A stretch of DNA of 64,000 nucleotides from Bernardetia sp963719525 (lineage in GTDB: Bacteria > Bacteroidota > Bacteroidia > Cytophagales > Bernardetiaceae): NCBI GenBank assembly GCA_963719525.1, contig CAVRCG010000004.1, forward strand, positions 2,666,001 through 2,730,000, read 5' to 3'. The notes under the pieces are model-generated. The model did not search any database and had not been told where the DNA came from. It saw nothing but the letters and a program-made list of their open reading frames with translations. This document shows, piece by piece, positions 1 to 8,955 of the stretch. Both the position numbers and the translations under genes were made by a program. The first letter of the stretch is position 1. Each line of letters opens with the position of its first letter.

Positions 1-288
1 ATTATTTGCAATCTGAATTTCCTGTAAAGTGATATTTAATTCTTGATTGTTTTTGAGTGCTGTATCTATTAAGGCAATCAAATTTTGATCATTAAAATAC
101 TGCTTCCAATTCATTTTTGCTGTATTGGTAGTATCTGTCGCATTAATTTGACTGGCAAAATTATCAGGCGTTTTTAGGTTTTTATTATTTCTATTTACCA
201 AATTAGGAATAGAACAAGCCGTAAAAAACGAGCAAATACAGAGAATTGCTAGATACTTATAGATTCTATATTTTTTTATTTTGAACAT
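1..288 (-). CDS. RND efflux outer-membrane lipoprotein (NodT/OprM type), N-terminal part
   Basis: This is the first 96 codons of an outer-membrane factor, cut off by the window edge. Translation from the ATG at 288 gives a hydrophobic leader ending in a lipobox (S-F-F-T-A-C), so the mature protein should be a lipid-anchored outer-membrane protein. It is followed by W-K-Q-Y-F-N-D-Q-N-L-I-A-L-I-D-T-A-L-K-N-N, the usual start of the first TolC-family helix. It is third in a minus-strand set after the adaptor (3777-4865) and the RND pump (438-3617), which fits a tripartite drug or metal efflux system. The exact substrate cannot be told. Confidence 0.88.
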   Translation of the reverse strand, partial: MFKIKKYRIYKYLAILCICSFFTACSIPNLVNRNNKNLKTPDNFASQINATDTTNTAKMNWKQYFNDQNLIALIDTALKNNQELNITLQEIQIANN

Positions 289-398
289 GATTTTTTATGT
301 TTTTTTGATGCTTTATTATTTTATATTGCTCGTGAGGACACAAGCAATGGTAGGGTTAATTTCTGTATAAAAATCAAATTCCATACAGAAATATATCC

Positions 399-422
399 GT
401 TGCTCGTATCCCTACGAGCAAC
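399..422. repeat. Hairpin repeat, GCTCGTA family
   Basis: GTTGCTCGTA and TACGAGCAAC form perfect 10-bp arms around a TCCC loop, in the gap between the RND pump gene and its outer-membrane partner. The same 23-base word (397-419) occurs in the opposite orientation at 39031-39053. It could act as an attenuator or processing signal inside the operon, or be a dispersed repeat. Function is not shown. Confidence 0.7.
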
Positions 423-437
423 ACATAAAAACAAATT

Positions 438-3400
438 CTATAAACTATGCATAGAATCGGTAGCATGTTTATCTTCCGTAAGTGGCGTTTCGTCTTCTCC
501 TTTTACAAGGTGTTTGCCTTCTGCTATCGAGCCAAAAATATAATACAAACCTGGAACGATAATAACTCCGAAAACGGTACCGAAAAGCATACCCCCAAGC
601 GCAGACGAACCAATCGTTTTGTTGCCGATTGCACCTGCACCGTGAGCCAAAATAAGAGGAATAAGACCAGCAATGAAAGCAAAAGAAGTCATCAAAATTG
701 GTCTAAAACGAACTTTTGCACCCTCAATAGCAGCTTCCAAAACGGTAAAACCTTGTTGTTGTTTTTGTACGGCAAATTCTACAATCAAGACGGCATTCTT
801 TCCCAAGAGTCCGACAAGCATGACAAGTCCTACCTGTGCATAAATATCATTGGCAAGTCCCATTGTTTTGACTAATAAAAACGAACCAAAAACACCAGCA
901 GGAAGAGAGAAAATAACAGCTAATGGAATAATAAAACTCTCATACTGTGCTGCCAAAACAAAATAAACAAACACAATTACTACAAGAAATACATAAATAG
1001 CCTCATTTCCACGTCTTGCCTCATCATAAGAAAGAGCCGACCAATCTATATCAAAACCATTTGGCAATCTTTCCTTCGCTACTTCTTGTATGGCTGCAAT
1101 CGCTTCTCCACTACTATATCCTTTCGCAGGAACACCACTAAAACCAGAAGAAGTGTACATATTGTAACGGTTAATTTCGTTTGCGCCTTGTGTTTTATGG
1201 ATTTTCATAAAAGCAGAGAACGGAACCATATCGCCCTGGTCGTTCTTTACCCATAAATTTAGTACATCTTCTGGCAGTTTTCTAAATTCTGGAGAAGCCT
1301 GAACGAATACTTTAAAGAAACGTTGGTATTTGATAAAACCTTGTTCGTATGTACTTCCTACAAAAATAGAAAGCGTGTTCATGGCATTACCAATCGAAAC
1401 TCCTTTTTGCATCGCTAATTGATTATCAATTTCAATTTCGTATTGTGGATAATTGGCACTATAAAACGTAAATACACCCGAAAGTTCTTTGCGTTCTTCT
1501 AATCCTACCATCATATCATTGGTTACCTTTTCTAGTAATTCATAATCTCCTGTATTTGCTTTATCCAAAAGTTGCATCGCAAAACCACCTGCTGCACCAT
1601 ACCCCGGAACGGCTGGAGGATCAAAAAATTCAATTGTAGCACCAGGGATTTGTGTCGATATTTCTTCCAATTCCTCAATAACTTCGATTACAGTATGATG
1701 TCTTTCCGACCAAGGTTTCAAGTTAATCAAACAGGTTGCAGCATTTGAGCCACGTCCTTCTGTCAAAACTTCGTAGCCTGCAATAGAAGAAACCGATTGA
1801 ATGGCATCTACATCTTTAATTAGTTCTTGCAACTGATTGGTAATATCATTTGTACGTTCCAAAGTAGAACCAGGAGGAGTTTGGATAACGGCATAAATCA
1901 TTCCTTGGTCTTCACTCGGGATAAAACCAGAAGGCAAGTTAGAAGCGATAAAATAAATTCCGACAGCAAAACTTAGCCACATAATAGCAGTAACTAATTT
2001 TCTGTGTGCGATTAATCTCAAAAGACTTACATATTTATCGGTTAGTTTTTCGAAACCTCTATTAAAGGTATCTAAACCTCTATTTAGCCACGTTCTTTTT
2101 CGTTCTTTTCCATGATTATTTTTCAAAATCATGGCACACAAAACAGGCGTAAGCGTAAGGGCAATAAAACCAGAAAGTACAATCGAACTAGCCATCGTAA
2201 TCGAAAACTGTCTATAAAAAACTCCAACATGACCCGACATAAAGGCAATCGGAATAAATACAGCCGTCATAAGCAAGGTAATGGCGATAACAGCACCACT
2301 AATTTCTTTAAGTACCTTTTGCACGGCTACATAAGGCGAAACATTTTCCTCTTCCATTTTCGCATGGACGGCTTCCACAACCACAATAGCATCATCTACA
2401 ACAATACCGATTGCCAAAACGAGCGCAAAAAGCGTAATCATGTTAATAGTAAGACCAAAAAGCTGCATAAAAATAAACGCTCCAATAAGTGAAATTGGTA
2501 CAGCCAAAGTTGGAATAAGTGTAGAACGCCAATCTCCCAAAAATATAAATACTACCAAAGCCACGAGTATAAAAGCATCTCTAAGCGTATGGACAACGTT
2601 TTCAGTAGAGGCATCTAAGAAACTTGAAACGTCGTAACTAATTTCGTATTCCATACCGGGAGGAAAAGTTTCTTTGAGTTCTTCCAACTGTTTCTTTACT
2701 TGTTCGATTACATCGCTGGCATTACTTCCGTAGGTTTGTTTGAGTACAATAGCAGCCGAAGGATAACCATTTATATTCGAATAAATATCATAATATTCAC
2801 TTCCTAAAGCTACCGTAGCCATATCTTTCAAACGCAATATTTCGCCATCAGGATTTGCTTTTATAATTACATCTCCATATTCATCGGCATCACTCAACCT
2901 GTCTGAATATGCCAAAACGTACTCTAATGCTTCTGCACGCTGACCATCTCCACGACCAATACGACCAGCTTTACCGATAACACTCTGCTCTTCAAGTGCT
3001 TTCATTACATCGTCTGGAGAAACTTTATAAGCTCTCATACGCTCTGGATTAAGCCAAATACGCATTGCATATTGACGGCTACCCAAAATTCTTGCTTGTC
3101 CGATACCATTAATACGCTGCAATTCGGGCAACATATTTACACCTGCAAAGTTGAAAAGAAACTTCATGTTTGCATCTTTATCAGTACTGTACAAATTTAC
3201 GTACATAAGCATACTCGGCATCATGGGTGTGATAATTACACCTTCACGCTGCACAAGTTCGGGAAGACGGTTGCGAACCTGCTCTACACGGTTAGAAATT
3301 TGTACCAATGCTTGGTTTGGGTCACTACCTGGTTCGAATACAATTTGAATGTTGGCTTCTCCTGCACTTGTAGCATCGGATTTCATGTAGCGCATTCCCC

Positions 3401-3617
3401 AAGCTCCATTTATGGCTTGCTCTAAGGGAACGATAACCGATTCGGTCAGCGTTTTGGCACTTGCACCAGGGTAAGAAGCCGAAACCATTACCATCGGAGG
3501 AGCAATAGAAGGAAATTGAGAGGTAGGTAATGTATAAATGGACATTACGCCCAAAAATATGATGACCAGCGAGAGTACAATGGCAAGCACTGGTCGTTTT
3601 AAGAATTGTTCGAACAT
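438..3617 (-). CDS. RND multidrug efflux transporter, AcrB/HAE1 family
   Basis: An inner-membrane proton-driven pump that would pass substrates through a periplasmic adaptor to an outer-membrane channel. The 1059-residue length is normal for HAE1-type RND pumps. It opens with MFEQFLKRPVLAIVLSL, the standard first membrane helix. The fourth transmembrane segment carries the paired proton-relay aspartates in G-I-V-V-D-D-A-I-V-V-V-E, and the tenth carries the matching lysine in L-L-G-K-N-A-V-L-I-V-E. The two large periplasmic loops are complete. It lies 160 bases after the adaptor gene and 150 bases before the outer-membrane lipoprotein gene, so the three probably form one operon. Substrate is unknown; multidrug is the family default. 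Confidence 0.95.
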   Translation of the reverse strand: MFEQFLKRPVLAIVLSLVIIFLGVMSIYTLPTSQFPSIAPPMVMVSASYPGASAKTLTESVIVPLEQAINGAWGMRYMKSDATSAGEANIQIVFEPGSDPNQALVQISNRVEQVRNRLPELVQREGVIITPMMPSMLMYVNLYSTDKDANMKFLFNFAGVNMLPELQRINGIGQARILGSRQYAMRIWLNPERMRAYKVSPDDVMKALEEQSVIGKAGRIGRGDGQRAEALEYVLAYSDRLSDADEYGDVIIKANPDGEILRLKDMATVALGSEYYDIYSNINGYPSAAIVLKQTYGSNASDVIEQVKKQLEELKETFPPGMEYEISYDVSSFLDASTENVVHTLRDAFILVALVVFIFLGDWRSTLIPTLAVPISLIGAFIFMQLFGLTINMITLFALVLAIGIVVDDAIVVVEAVHAKMEEENVSPYVAVQKVLKEISGAVIAITLLMTAVFIPIAFMSGHVGVFYRQFSITMASSIVLSGFIALTLTPVLCAMILKNNHGKERKRTWLNRGLDTFNRGFEKLTDKYVSLLRLIAHRKLVTAIMWLSFAVGIYFIASNLPSGFIPSEDQGMIYAVIQTPPGSTLERTNDITNQLQELIKDVDAIQSVSSIAGYEVLTEGRGSNAATCLINLKPWSERHHTVIEVIEELEEISTQIPGATIEFFDPPAVPGYGAAGGFAMQLLDKANTGDYELLEKVTNDMMVGLEERKELSGVFTFYSANYPQYEIEIDNQLAMQKGVSIGNAMNTLSIFVGSTYEQGFIKYQRFFKVFVQASPEFRKLPEDVLNLWVKNDQGDMVPFSAFMKIHKTQGANEINRYNMYTSSGFSGVPAKGYSSGEAIAAIQEVAKERLPNGFDIDWSALSYDEARRGNEAIYVFLVVIVFVYFVLAAQYESFIIPLAVIFSLPAGVFGSFLLVKTMGLANDIYAQVGLVMLVGLLGKNAVLIVEFAVQKQQQGFTVLEAAIEGAKVRFRPILMTSFAFIAGLIPLILAHGAGAIGNKTIGSSALGGMLFGTVFGVIIVPGLYYIFGSIAEGKHLVKGEDETPLTEDKHATDSMHSL

Positions 3618-3734
3618 TTTTTTGTAGTTTAAATAGTTAATTTCTTAACCTATATTTTTAAAACTTAATGTATTTTTTTGAAATAATGAGATATGACTTT
3701 TTTGATTTGATAAGTAAAATTAGCTTTCAATACA

Positions 3735-3760
3735 GCTTTTCACTCTAAAGAGTGAGCTAC
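3735..3760 (-). repeat. Solitary copy of the tandem-array hairpin unit
   Basis: Read on the minus strand, this 26-base stretch matches the hairpin core of the 40-bp tandem array at 37171-37690 except at three positions. Two of those changes are compensatory: the stem pair A/T becomes T/A, so the hairpin is kept. GTAG stands at its 5' foot. It sits in the gap between the adaptor and RND pump genes. Confidence 0.65.
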
Positions 3761-3776
3761 AAATGAGCTACCTTTT

Positions 3777-4865
3777 TTACTCTACATATACTTCCAAGTT
3801 TCTCAATACTTCTTTCGGTTCTTTGTACTCAAATTCTTCAATTACTTGATTATTTTTTACTTTACGGATTCCTTCAAGTATTATTTTGTCTTCTGGTTTT
3901 AATCCTGATTGTATGACATACAAATCTGGAAGTTCGCCTCCTACTTTTATTTCTCGTTGTTCGATTTTATTATCCTTTCCTACTACAAAAACATACTTTT
4001 TCTCTAATATTTCGAAAGTAGATTTTTGTGGAATAATGATAGCATCTTTGAAAGGAACAACCATCTGAATATTACCTGTTTCTCCGTGTCTTAACAGTTT
4101 ATCTGGATTTGGAAAAGTTGCTCTAAAAGCAATATTACCTGTTTCATTGTTGAAATCTGCTTCGATAGCTTTTACTAATCCAGGTTGATCAAACAGTTTA
4201 TTGTTTGCCATAAGTAGATTTACTTTCATCAAACTATCCTTCTTCTCATTGGCTTTATACTCTAAATATTCATATTCAGGAACATTAAAATAAACCCACA
4301 TAATACTGTTGTCAGAAAGTGTAGTTAGCAGTTCGCCTTCGTCCAAAAGACTTCCTTGTCTTACCTGCAATCTGTCCATAATTCCATCAAAAGGAGCAGA
4401 AATTTTAGTAAATCCTAAATGAACTTGTGTAAGTCTTAATTCTGCTTTTGCTTTGTCTAGTTTTGCTTTTGCAAGAGCTAATTCGTTTGGTGCAACGATA
4501 GAACTATCAGCCAATCTTTTGGTGTTTTTGTATTCAATTTCGGCAAAATCTGCTTCTGCTTGTGCTTTTTGCGTTTCGGCTTCATAAAGCATCGGCAAAA
4601 TTTGAAACATAGCTTGTCCTTTTTTTACGCTTTGTCCTTCATCTACATACGTATCTTGCAAGTAGCCTCTTTCCAAGGCTCTAAGTTCAATATGACGAAT
4701 AGCACGTACCTGACAAACATAGTTTTTGATAATAGAAGTGTCCATTTTTATCGGACTAGTTACCGTGAAATTGGTTTTTTCTTCTTTTTCTTCTTTGTGG
4801 TTTTCACAACTTGTATAAAACAAAAGTGTACACAAACTCATAAGCACAAGTAATATCTTGTTCAT
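3777..4865 (-). CDS. RND efflux periplasmic adaptor (membrane fusion protein)
   Basis: The periplasmic adaptor linking the RND pump (438-3617) to the outer-membrane factor at 1-288. The 362-residue product begins with a lipoprotein signal ending L-F-Y-T-S-C, so it is probably lipid-anchored. It then shows the biotinyl-lipoyl-like half motifs (Y-V-D-E-G-Q-S-V-K-K-G-Q near residue 75), a helical hairpin rich in Ala/Glu/Lys near 95-145, and the second half motif (S-A-P-F-D-G-I-M-D-R near 155). A beta-barrel and membrane-proximal domain follow. It is the first gene of the minus-strand efflux set, so the promoter should lie in 4866-5106, where no clear promoter was recognised. Confidence 0.93.
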   Translation of the reverse strand: MNKILLVLMSLCTLLFYTSCENHKEEKEEKTNFTVTSPIKMDTSIIKNYVCQVRAIRHIELRALERGYLQDTYVDEGQSVKKGQAMFQILPMLYEAETQKAQAEADFAEIEYKNTKRLADSSIVAPNELALAKAKLDKAKAELRLTQVHLGFTKISAPFDGIMDRLQVRQGSLLDEGELLTTLSDNSIMWVYFNVPEYEYLEYKANEKKDSLMKVNLLMANNKLFDQPGLVKAIEADFNNETGNIAFRATFPNPDKLLRHGETGNIQMVVPFKDAIIIPQKSTFEILEKKYVFVVGKDNKIEQREIKVGGELPDLYVIQSGLKPEDKIILEGIRKVKNNQVIEEFEYKEPKEVLRNLEVYVE

Positions 4866-5106
4866 GATTATTTTCTTATTTCTAATTGTAAATGAGAGTA
4901 AATGAAATTTATACTATTTTTAAAAGTAGTATATACAACAATATTTACATACAAATAAATAAAATCAAGTTTTTAAATGAAACAATTTTGATTTTAGATA
5001 AGTGCAAAAAAATATAAAATAAAGTTGATTATACAGGATTAGGTAAGTAACTGGAGAATTACTAATAAAGACCTAATTTTAATTTGGGTAGAAAACAAAA
5101 AAAGTA

Positions 5107-5538
5107 CTATAGTCTGAACACTTGGAACAGAATATAACATTTGTGAGATAAGAAATAATTGAGGCTTTCGCTTACATGAAGATAGTTTTTATCGTAATTA
5201 TAAAATCTATTATGTAGAGGAATAGTTAGAAAAGAAGTAAAATCAAAACTAACTTTTATAACATGTTTGAGTGAAGTAAATTTGTCTTCTTTTTCCTTTT
5301 CTTCCTTTTCGAAAAATGAAAAATTAGGAAATTCGCTTTTACTTTGTCTAGTAGGAAACGAATTTGATTGTAGAGTAAGAGCGTTGCATTGTTTCTCTAC
5401 ATTAGAACTTGTGAGCTGGTTTACTAATTCAGTATCACTACCTGTTTGACTTGTATGAGCATATAAAAAACTGCTTCCATTTGTATTAAATAGAAGGGCA
5501 GAAACAAAGACAAGCAATATTTGAAATAGTGATTTCAT
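5107..5538 (-). CDS. Hypothetical secreted protein
   Basis: A 143-residue frame with a plausible signal peptide (MKSLFQILLVFVSALLFN) and no family I recognise. The middle is charged (E-K-E-E-K-E-K-E-D-K near residue 75) and the end is rich in aromatic residues and histidine. It stands alone between the efflux operon and a plus-strand gene. The signal peptide and the absence of any better frame support it, but a spurious frame in AT-rich DNA remains possible. Confidence 0.45.
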   Translation of the reverse strand: MKSLFQILLVFVSALLFNTNGSSFLYAHTSQTGSDTELVNQLTSSNVEKQCNALTLQSNSFPTRQSKSEFPNFSFFEKEEKEKEDKFTSLKHVIKVSFDFTSFLTIPLHNRFYNYDKNYLHVSESLNYFLSHKCYILFQVFRL

Positions 5539-5896
5539 TAGGCTGCAAATGTATATAGAATTATCGGTTCTACAAGCAACTTTTAAAAGTTTTTTTTGAA
5601 AATTTTCTCTGTTTTTTTTACGTGTTTTACCAAAATTAAATTGCTAACGCAAATTCTTATTTTTTGTTTCAGAAGCAATGTTTTTTATGGATTTCTTTTT
5701 AATTAATCGCAATCTTTATAAAACGTAAAACTCAAATTTAGGAATAGTTGTACTTCATCTCAAAACAAGAAAACATAAATTTATGAGTTTGGATTTTAGA
5801 ATTAAATCAAAAAAGGCAACGTTTTTCAGGTTCTTAACGTATTAAAGTCAAACCAACCTATTCTATATTAGTCAATTACTATTTTCTATTTCAATT
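5539..5896. other. Intergenic region between divergent genes, no feature recognised
   Basis: This 358-base AT-rich gap separates the minus-strand 5107-5538 gene from the plus-strand 5897-6499 gene. I found no TAnnTTTG promoter match, repeat, RNA gene or convincing further frame. It must hold promoters for one or both neighbours. Confidence 0.5.
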
Positions 5897-6499
5897 ATGT
5901 CTAATCTACTGACTGTCAGACTTTTTTTTGTTCTGTTTGCCTATGCAGCAGTTACTTCTGTTCAGGCTCGTATGTGTCAAATGAATTTTGATGCCGATTC
6001 TCAAACCGTTTTGAAATCTTCTCAAAGTACTATTTTAGAGCTTGAAAATACTTCTATGATTATTCCTGATACGGTTGCTTTAATAGATGAGCTTATTTCT
6101 TCAAGTTGGGTTTTTCATAATCGTAGTGCTGATGAGTGGATTACGTATTATCCAAATGCCAAGATTGAACGTACTCCTATAGAAAATGTTCATGACAACT
6201 TGAAAACAGATACAGTAATTCATGTTACTACAGAAAAAACACAATTGCGTTTTTATCGTGCTGATGAAAAAGACCTTTTGTTAGAAGCAAAAGTTAGTTT
6301 TGAGCCTTTATCTATTGGAAAAGGACTTACTATGGGAATGAACAAAGGCGATTTTATGCGCTGCTTTTCAGAAACAGAAGAAGGAATGAATAACGATGTT
6401 GTGGTTGTGGTAATGGACGAAGAGGAAACAAATTACTACTTCTTTACTTTTCAGCAAAACATTTTAGTAGCCGTTCATTATGAAGGAATGATTGATTAG
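5897..6499 (+). CDS. Hypothetical secreted protein
   Basis: A 200-residue protein with a clear signal peptide (MSNLLTVRLFFVLFAYAAVT, likely cleaved after V-Q-A near residue 24). The mature part has no motif I can assign. It is a mix of short beta-like stretches, with the segment L-S-I-G-K-G-L-T-M-G-M-N-K-G-D-F near residue 145. Codon use looks like that of neighbouring genes, so it is probably a real, lineage-specific periplasmic or secreted protein. It converges on upp. Confidence 0.65.
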   Translation: MSNLLTVRLFFVLFAYAAVTSVQARMCQMNFDADSQTVLKSSQSTILELENTSMIIPDTVALIDELISSSWVFHNRSADEWITYYPNAKIERTPIENVHDNLKTDTVIHVTTEKTQLRFYRADEKDLLLEAKVSFEPLSIGKGLTMGMNKGDFMRCFSETEEGMNNDVVVVVMDEEETNYYFFTFQQNILVAVHYEGMID

Positions 6500-6500
6500 T

Positions 6501-6524
6501 AATTTGATAAATCAAATTGCTACG
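6501..6524. repeat. Hairpin repeat, TTTGATAAATCAAA family
   Basis: AATTTGATAAATCAAATT is a perfect palindrome followed by GCTACG. On the minus strand it reads GTAG-C-hairpin, the layout of REP elements. Related copies occur at 39831-39855, 7731-7782 and 50881-50931. It lies between the convergent ends of the 5897-6499 gene and upp and may also help stop transcription. Confidence 0.65.
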
Positions 6525-6542
6525 TAATTATTTCCGTTTTTT

Positions 6543-7220
6543 TCATATCTTCTCTCCAAAAGACAAATCCCCTGCATCTCCCAAACCTGGTATGATGTAC
6601 GATTTTTTGTCTAATTTCTCGTCAATATCCCCTATCCATAAATTTGCTTTTGGCAATTCTTTCTGCACATTTTTTATTCCCTCTTTACTTGCAATAACGG
6701 AAGCAATATGCAATTCTTTTGGCATTCCTTTTTGTTTGGAAAGTTCTTGATAAGTTTTGATAAGTGATTTTCCTGTAGCGAGCATAGGGTCAATCAAAAT
6801 AACTGTTTTGCCCTCCAAATTTGGACAAGCCGTGTAAAGCAAGTCTATATCAAAGTCATATTGATTGAGTTTATCTTGCAAGTCTTGTTTGTACTCACTT
6901 CTATATGCTCCCACAAAACCACTATCTGACTGCTCAAAAAATTCTGCAAAACCTTCATACAATGGAAGACCAGCACGCAAAATTGGAATTAAGACTGGAA
7001 ATTCTGACAATCTCTTAATTTGTTTTTCTCCTAAGCCTGTTTTTACTGTAAAGTCTTGATACTCTAGTTTCTTTGATATTTCATACGCCAATAAATAGCC
7101 TATTTTCTTTAGATTTTGACGAAAATTTCCTTTATGACTTTGTAATGTTGTATCTCTCAAATTATTCATAAAATAATGAGCAATAGAAGAGGTATTCGTA
7201 AGATTGAAAACTGTGTTCAT
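6543..7220 (-). CDS. upp: Uracil phosphoribosyltransferase
   Basis: Converts uracil plus PRPP to UMP in pyrimidine salvage, in the cytoplasm. The 225-residue product has the PRPP-binding loop V-I-L-I-D-P-M-L-A-T-G-K-S near residue 140, and the conserved segment F-P-V-L-I-P-I-L-R-A-G-L-P-L near residue 75. The C-terminal uracil-binding tail reads I-P-G-L-G-D-A-G-D-L-S-F-G. It ends in TGA directly after the canonical F-G-E-K-I terminus, which is useful evidence that TGA is a working stop codon in this organism. It is a single gene converging on 5897-6499. Confidence 0.93.
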   Translation of the reverse strand: MNTVFNLTNTSSIAHYFMNNLRDTTLQSHKGNFRQNLKKIGYLLAYEISKKLEYQDFTVKTGLGEKQIKRLSEFPVLIPILRAGLPLYEGFAEFFEQSDSGFVGAYRSEYKQDLQDKLNQYDFDIDLLYTACPNLEGKTVILIDPMLATGKSLIKTYQELSKQKGMPKELHIASVIASKEGIKNVQKELPKANLWIGDIDEKLDKKSYIIPGLGDAGDLSFGEKI

Positions 7221-7457
7221 AAACTTGAATGTATTCTGAAGGAAAGGAATTTAGTGAGCTTGTTTGTACGAACACAATAGTAACTATTTTTTCAAGAAAA
7301 AATTAGTTTAAAAGCATTCTAAAAAACATTTTGATTAAATTACACTTATATTTTAACTATATTTCACTAATTTGTTTGATAGTGGTATATTTATGGTGCA
7401 ACTATTCAAAAGCTAATCACGACAATTTTACTCAAAATGCTTAAAAATTATACAATA

Positions 7458-7676
7458 ATGAAAAAAATACTTTACTTTTTTGAAAAAAATGCCTTTGGAG
7501 TTTGTGCCAAAATAGGTGAACGATTAGGCATTTCTTCGGAAAGCATTCGCCTTTCTTTTATATATGTTTCTTTTATAACTTTTGGTTCTCCCATTTTTAT
7601 TTATCTAGTTCTTGCTTTTTGGGTCAAAATGAAAGCCCATTTGAGAAGATATAGACAGATTATCAGAGGATTTTAA
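7458..7676 (+). CDS. PspC-domain small membrane protein
   Basis: A small PspC-type protein of about 72 residues. The fold signature is F-G-V-C-A-K-I-G-E-R-L-G-I-S followed by a single hydrophobic helix (I-R-L-S-F-I-Y-V-S-F through F-I-Y-L-V-L-A-F-W-V). A basic tail (H-L-R-R-Y-R-Q-I-I-R-G-F) follows. An in-frame ATG exists at 7437, but the ATG at 7458 gives the usual M-K-K start. PspC domains sit in the inner membrane and are linked to envelope stress, though a standalone copy like this may do something else. Confidence 0.75.
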   Translation: MKKILYFFEKNAFGVCAKIGERLGISSESIRLSFIYVSFITFGSPIFIYLVLAFWVKMKAHLRRYRQIIRGF

Positions 7677-7730
7677 TTTGTTGTTGGTTACCTTTCTTTG
7701 CCAAAAAACTAGCAACGGTATTGAGGTGTT

Positions 7731-7782
7731 GCTTGATAAATCAAGTTACTGCATAATAAATGCAGCAATTTGATTCATCAAA
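7731..7782. repeat. Two adjacent TTTGAT-type hairpins
   Basis: GCTTGATAAATCAAG and, further on, AATTTGATTCATCAAATT form two palindromes between the PspC gene and the end of obg. They are divergent members of the family at 6501-6524 and could serve as a transcription stop for the convergent pair. Confidence 0.5.
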
Positions 7783-7783
7783 T

Positions 7784-8776
7784 TTATTTCTGCAAGTTCT
7801 CCCAGATTTTATCTTTTAAAGTATCCAAATTTGTTTGAGTAACTGCTGAGATAAAAATATGAGGAATATCTTTTGGCAAATCTGGTGTTAGCATAGTTTT
7901 GAGTTCGTCATCTATCAAATCCATCTTAGAGATAGCTAGAAGGCGTTTTTTGTCTAACAATTCTGGATTGTATTTTTGAAGTTCGCTGACCAGAATATCA
8001 TATTCTGCTTTTATATTTTTTGTGTCTGCCGAAATAACAAAGAGCAACATAGAATTGCGTTCGATATGTCTCAAAAAACGAACTCCTAAACCTTTTCCAT
8101 CTGCTGCGCCTTCAATAATACCTGGAATATCAGCCATTACAAAAGAACGATTGTCACGGTAAGAAACCACACCCAAATTAGGCACAAGGGTAGTAAATGC
8201 ATAATTTGCAATCTTTGGCTTGGCTGCCGAAACGACAGAAAGCAAAGTCAATTTTCCTGCATTAGGGAAACCTACCAAACCGACATCTGCCAAAACTTTG
8301 AGTTCTAGCGTAAACCAATCTTCAACACAAGGCTCGCCTGGTTGAGCATATTCAGGAGCTTGATTGACCGAAGTGCGAAAATGAAAATTACCTAATCCTC
8401 CTCGTCCTCCTTCTATCAAAACCACTTCTTGTCCGTCTTCCAATACTTCGGCTACTTTTTTACCTGTTTCAGAATTTTTTACTACTGTTCCCAATGGAAC
8501 TTCTAAAATAGTATCTTCGCCTTGTTTGCCCGAGCTTTTTTGTCCACTTCCACCTCCTCCATCTTCTGCAAAAACGTGTTTTTGATAACGCAAATGGATA
8601 AGTGTCCAAAGTTGAGAGTTTGCACGAATTATAATGTGTCCACCACGTCCACCATCGCCACCATCGGGACCACCCAAAGGAACGTGTTTTTCTTTGCGAA
8701 AGTGCCTAGAACCTGCTCCACCCTTACCCGAGCGAAGAAATAATTTAACGTAATCTATGAAGTTAGGAGAATCCAA
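7784..8776 (-). CDS. obg: GTPase Obg (CgtA/ObgE), altered P-loop
   Basis: Obg is a ribosome-associated GTPase needed for 50S maturation and usually essential. The 330-residue product has the glycine-rich Obg fold (K-G-G-A-G-S, G-G-P-D-G-G-D-G-G-R-G-G) over residues 1-155, followed by the G domain. Residues 169-175 read G-F-P-N-A-G-K, but residue 176 is leucine (codon TTG, minus strand 8251-8249) where Ser or Thr coordinates Mg2+ in practically all P-loop GTPases. The normal residue needs only TCG, one C-to-T step away. Switch I (F-T-T-L-V-P-N-L-G), G3 (D-I-P-G) and G4 (S-K-M-D) are intact. The gene identity is certain; whether this protein is active is not. Confidence 0.93.
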   Translation of the reverse strand: MDSPNFIDYVKLFLRSGKGGAGSRHFRKEKHVPLGGPDGGDGGRGGHIIIRANSQLWTLIHLRYQKHVFAEDGGGGSGQKSSGKQGEDTILEVPLGTVVKNSETGKKVAEVLEDGQEVVLIEGGRGGLGNFHFRTSVNQAPEYAQPGEPCVEDWFTLELKVLADVGLVGFPNAGKLTLLSVVSAAKPKIANYAFTTLVPNLGVVSYRDNRSFVMADIPGIIEGAADGKGLGVRFLRHIERNSMLLFVISADTKNIKAEYDILVSELQKYNPELLDKKRLLAISKMDLIDDELKTMLTPDLPKDIPHIFISAVTQTNLDTLKDKIWENLQK

Positions 8777-8955
8777 ATTTTGTTTAGTTATCAGTTGCTA
8801 GTCATCAGTTACCAATTAGTGGCAACTAGATACTTATACTACTATTTTGAGAAATTAAATAACCGATACAACTCAATTATTTATTAATTTGTAAAGATAC
8901 AGATTTTGAGAGTTTATTTTCTTATTTTTTTTATTGCCTTCAAATTAATGATTGT

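Noticed and set aside
447..875. Plus-strand frames inside the RND pump gene (447-875, 2112-2492, 3072-3425)
   Set aside because: They are antisense to a complete conserved gene and have no recognisable domains or usual codon use.
5267..5449. 60-residue plus-strand frame opposite the 5107 gene
   Set aside because: Low-complexity Ser/Phe frame with no start context, antisense to a better frame with a signal peptide.
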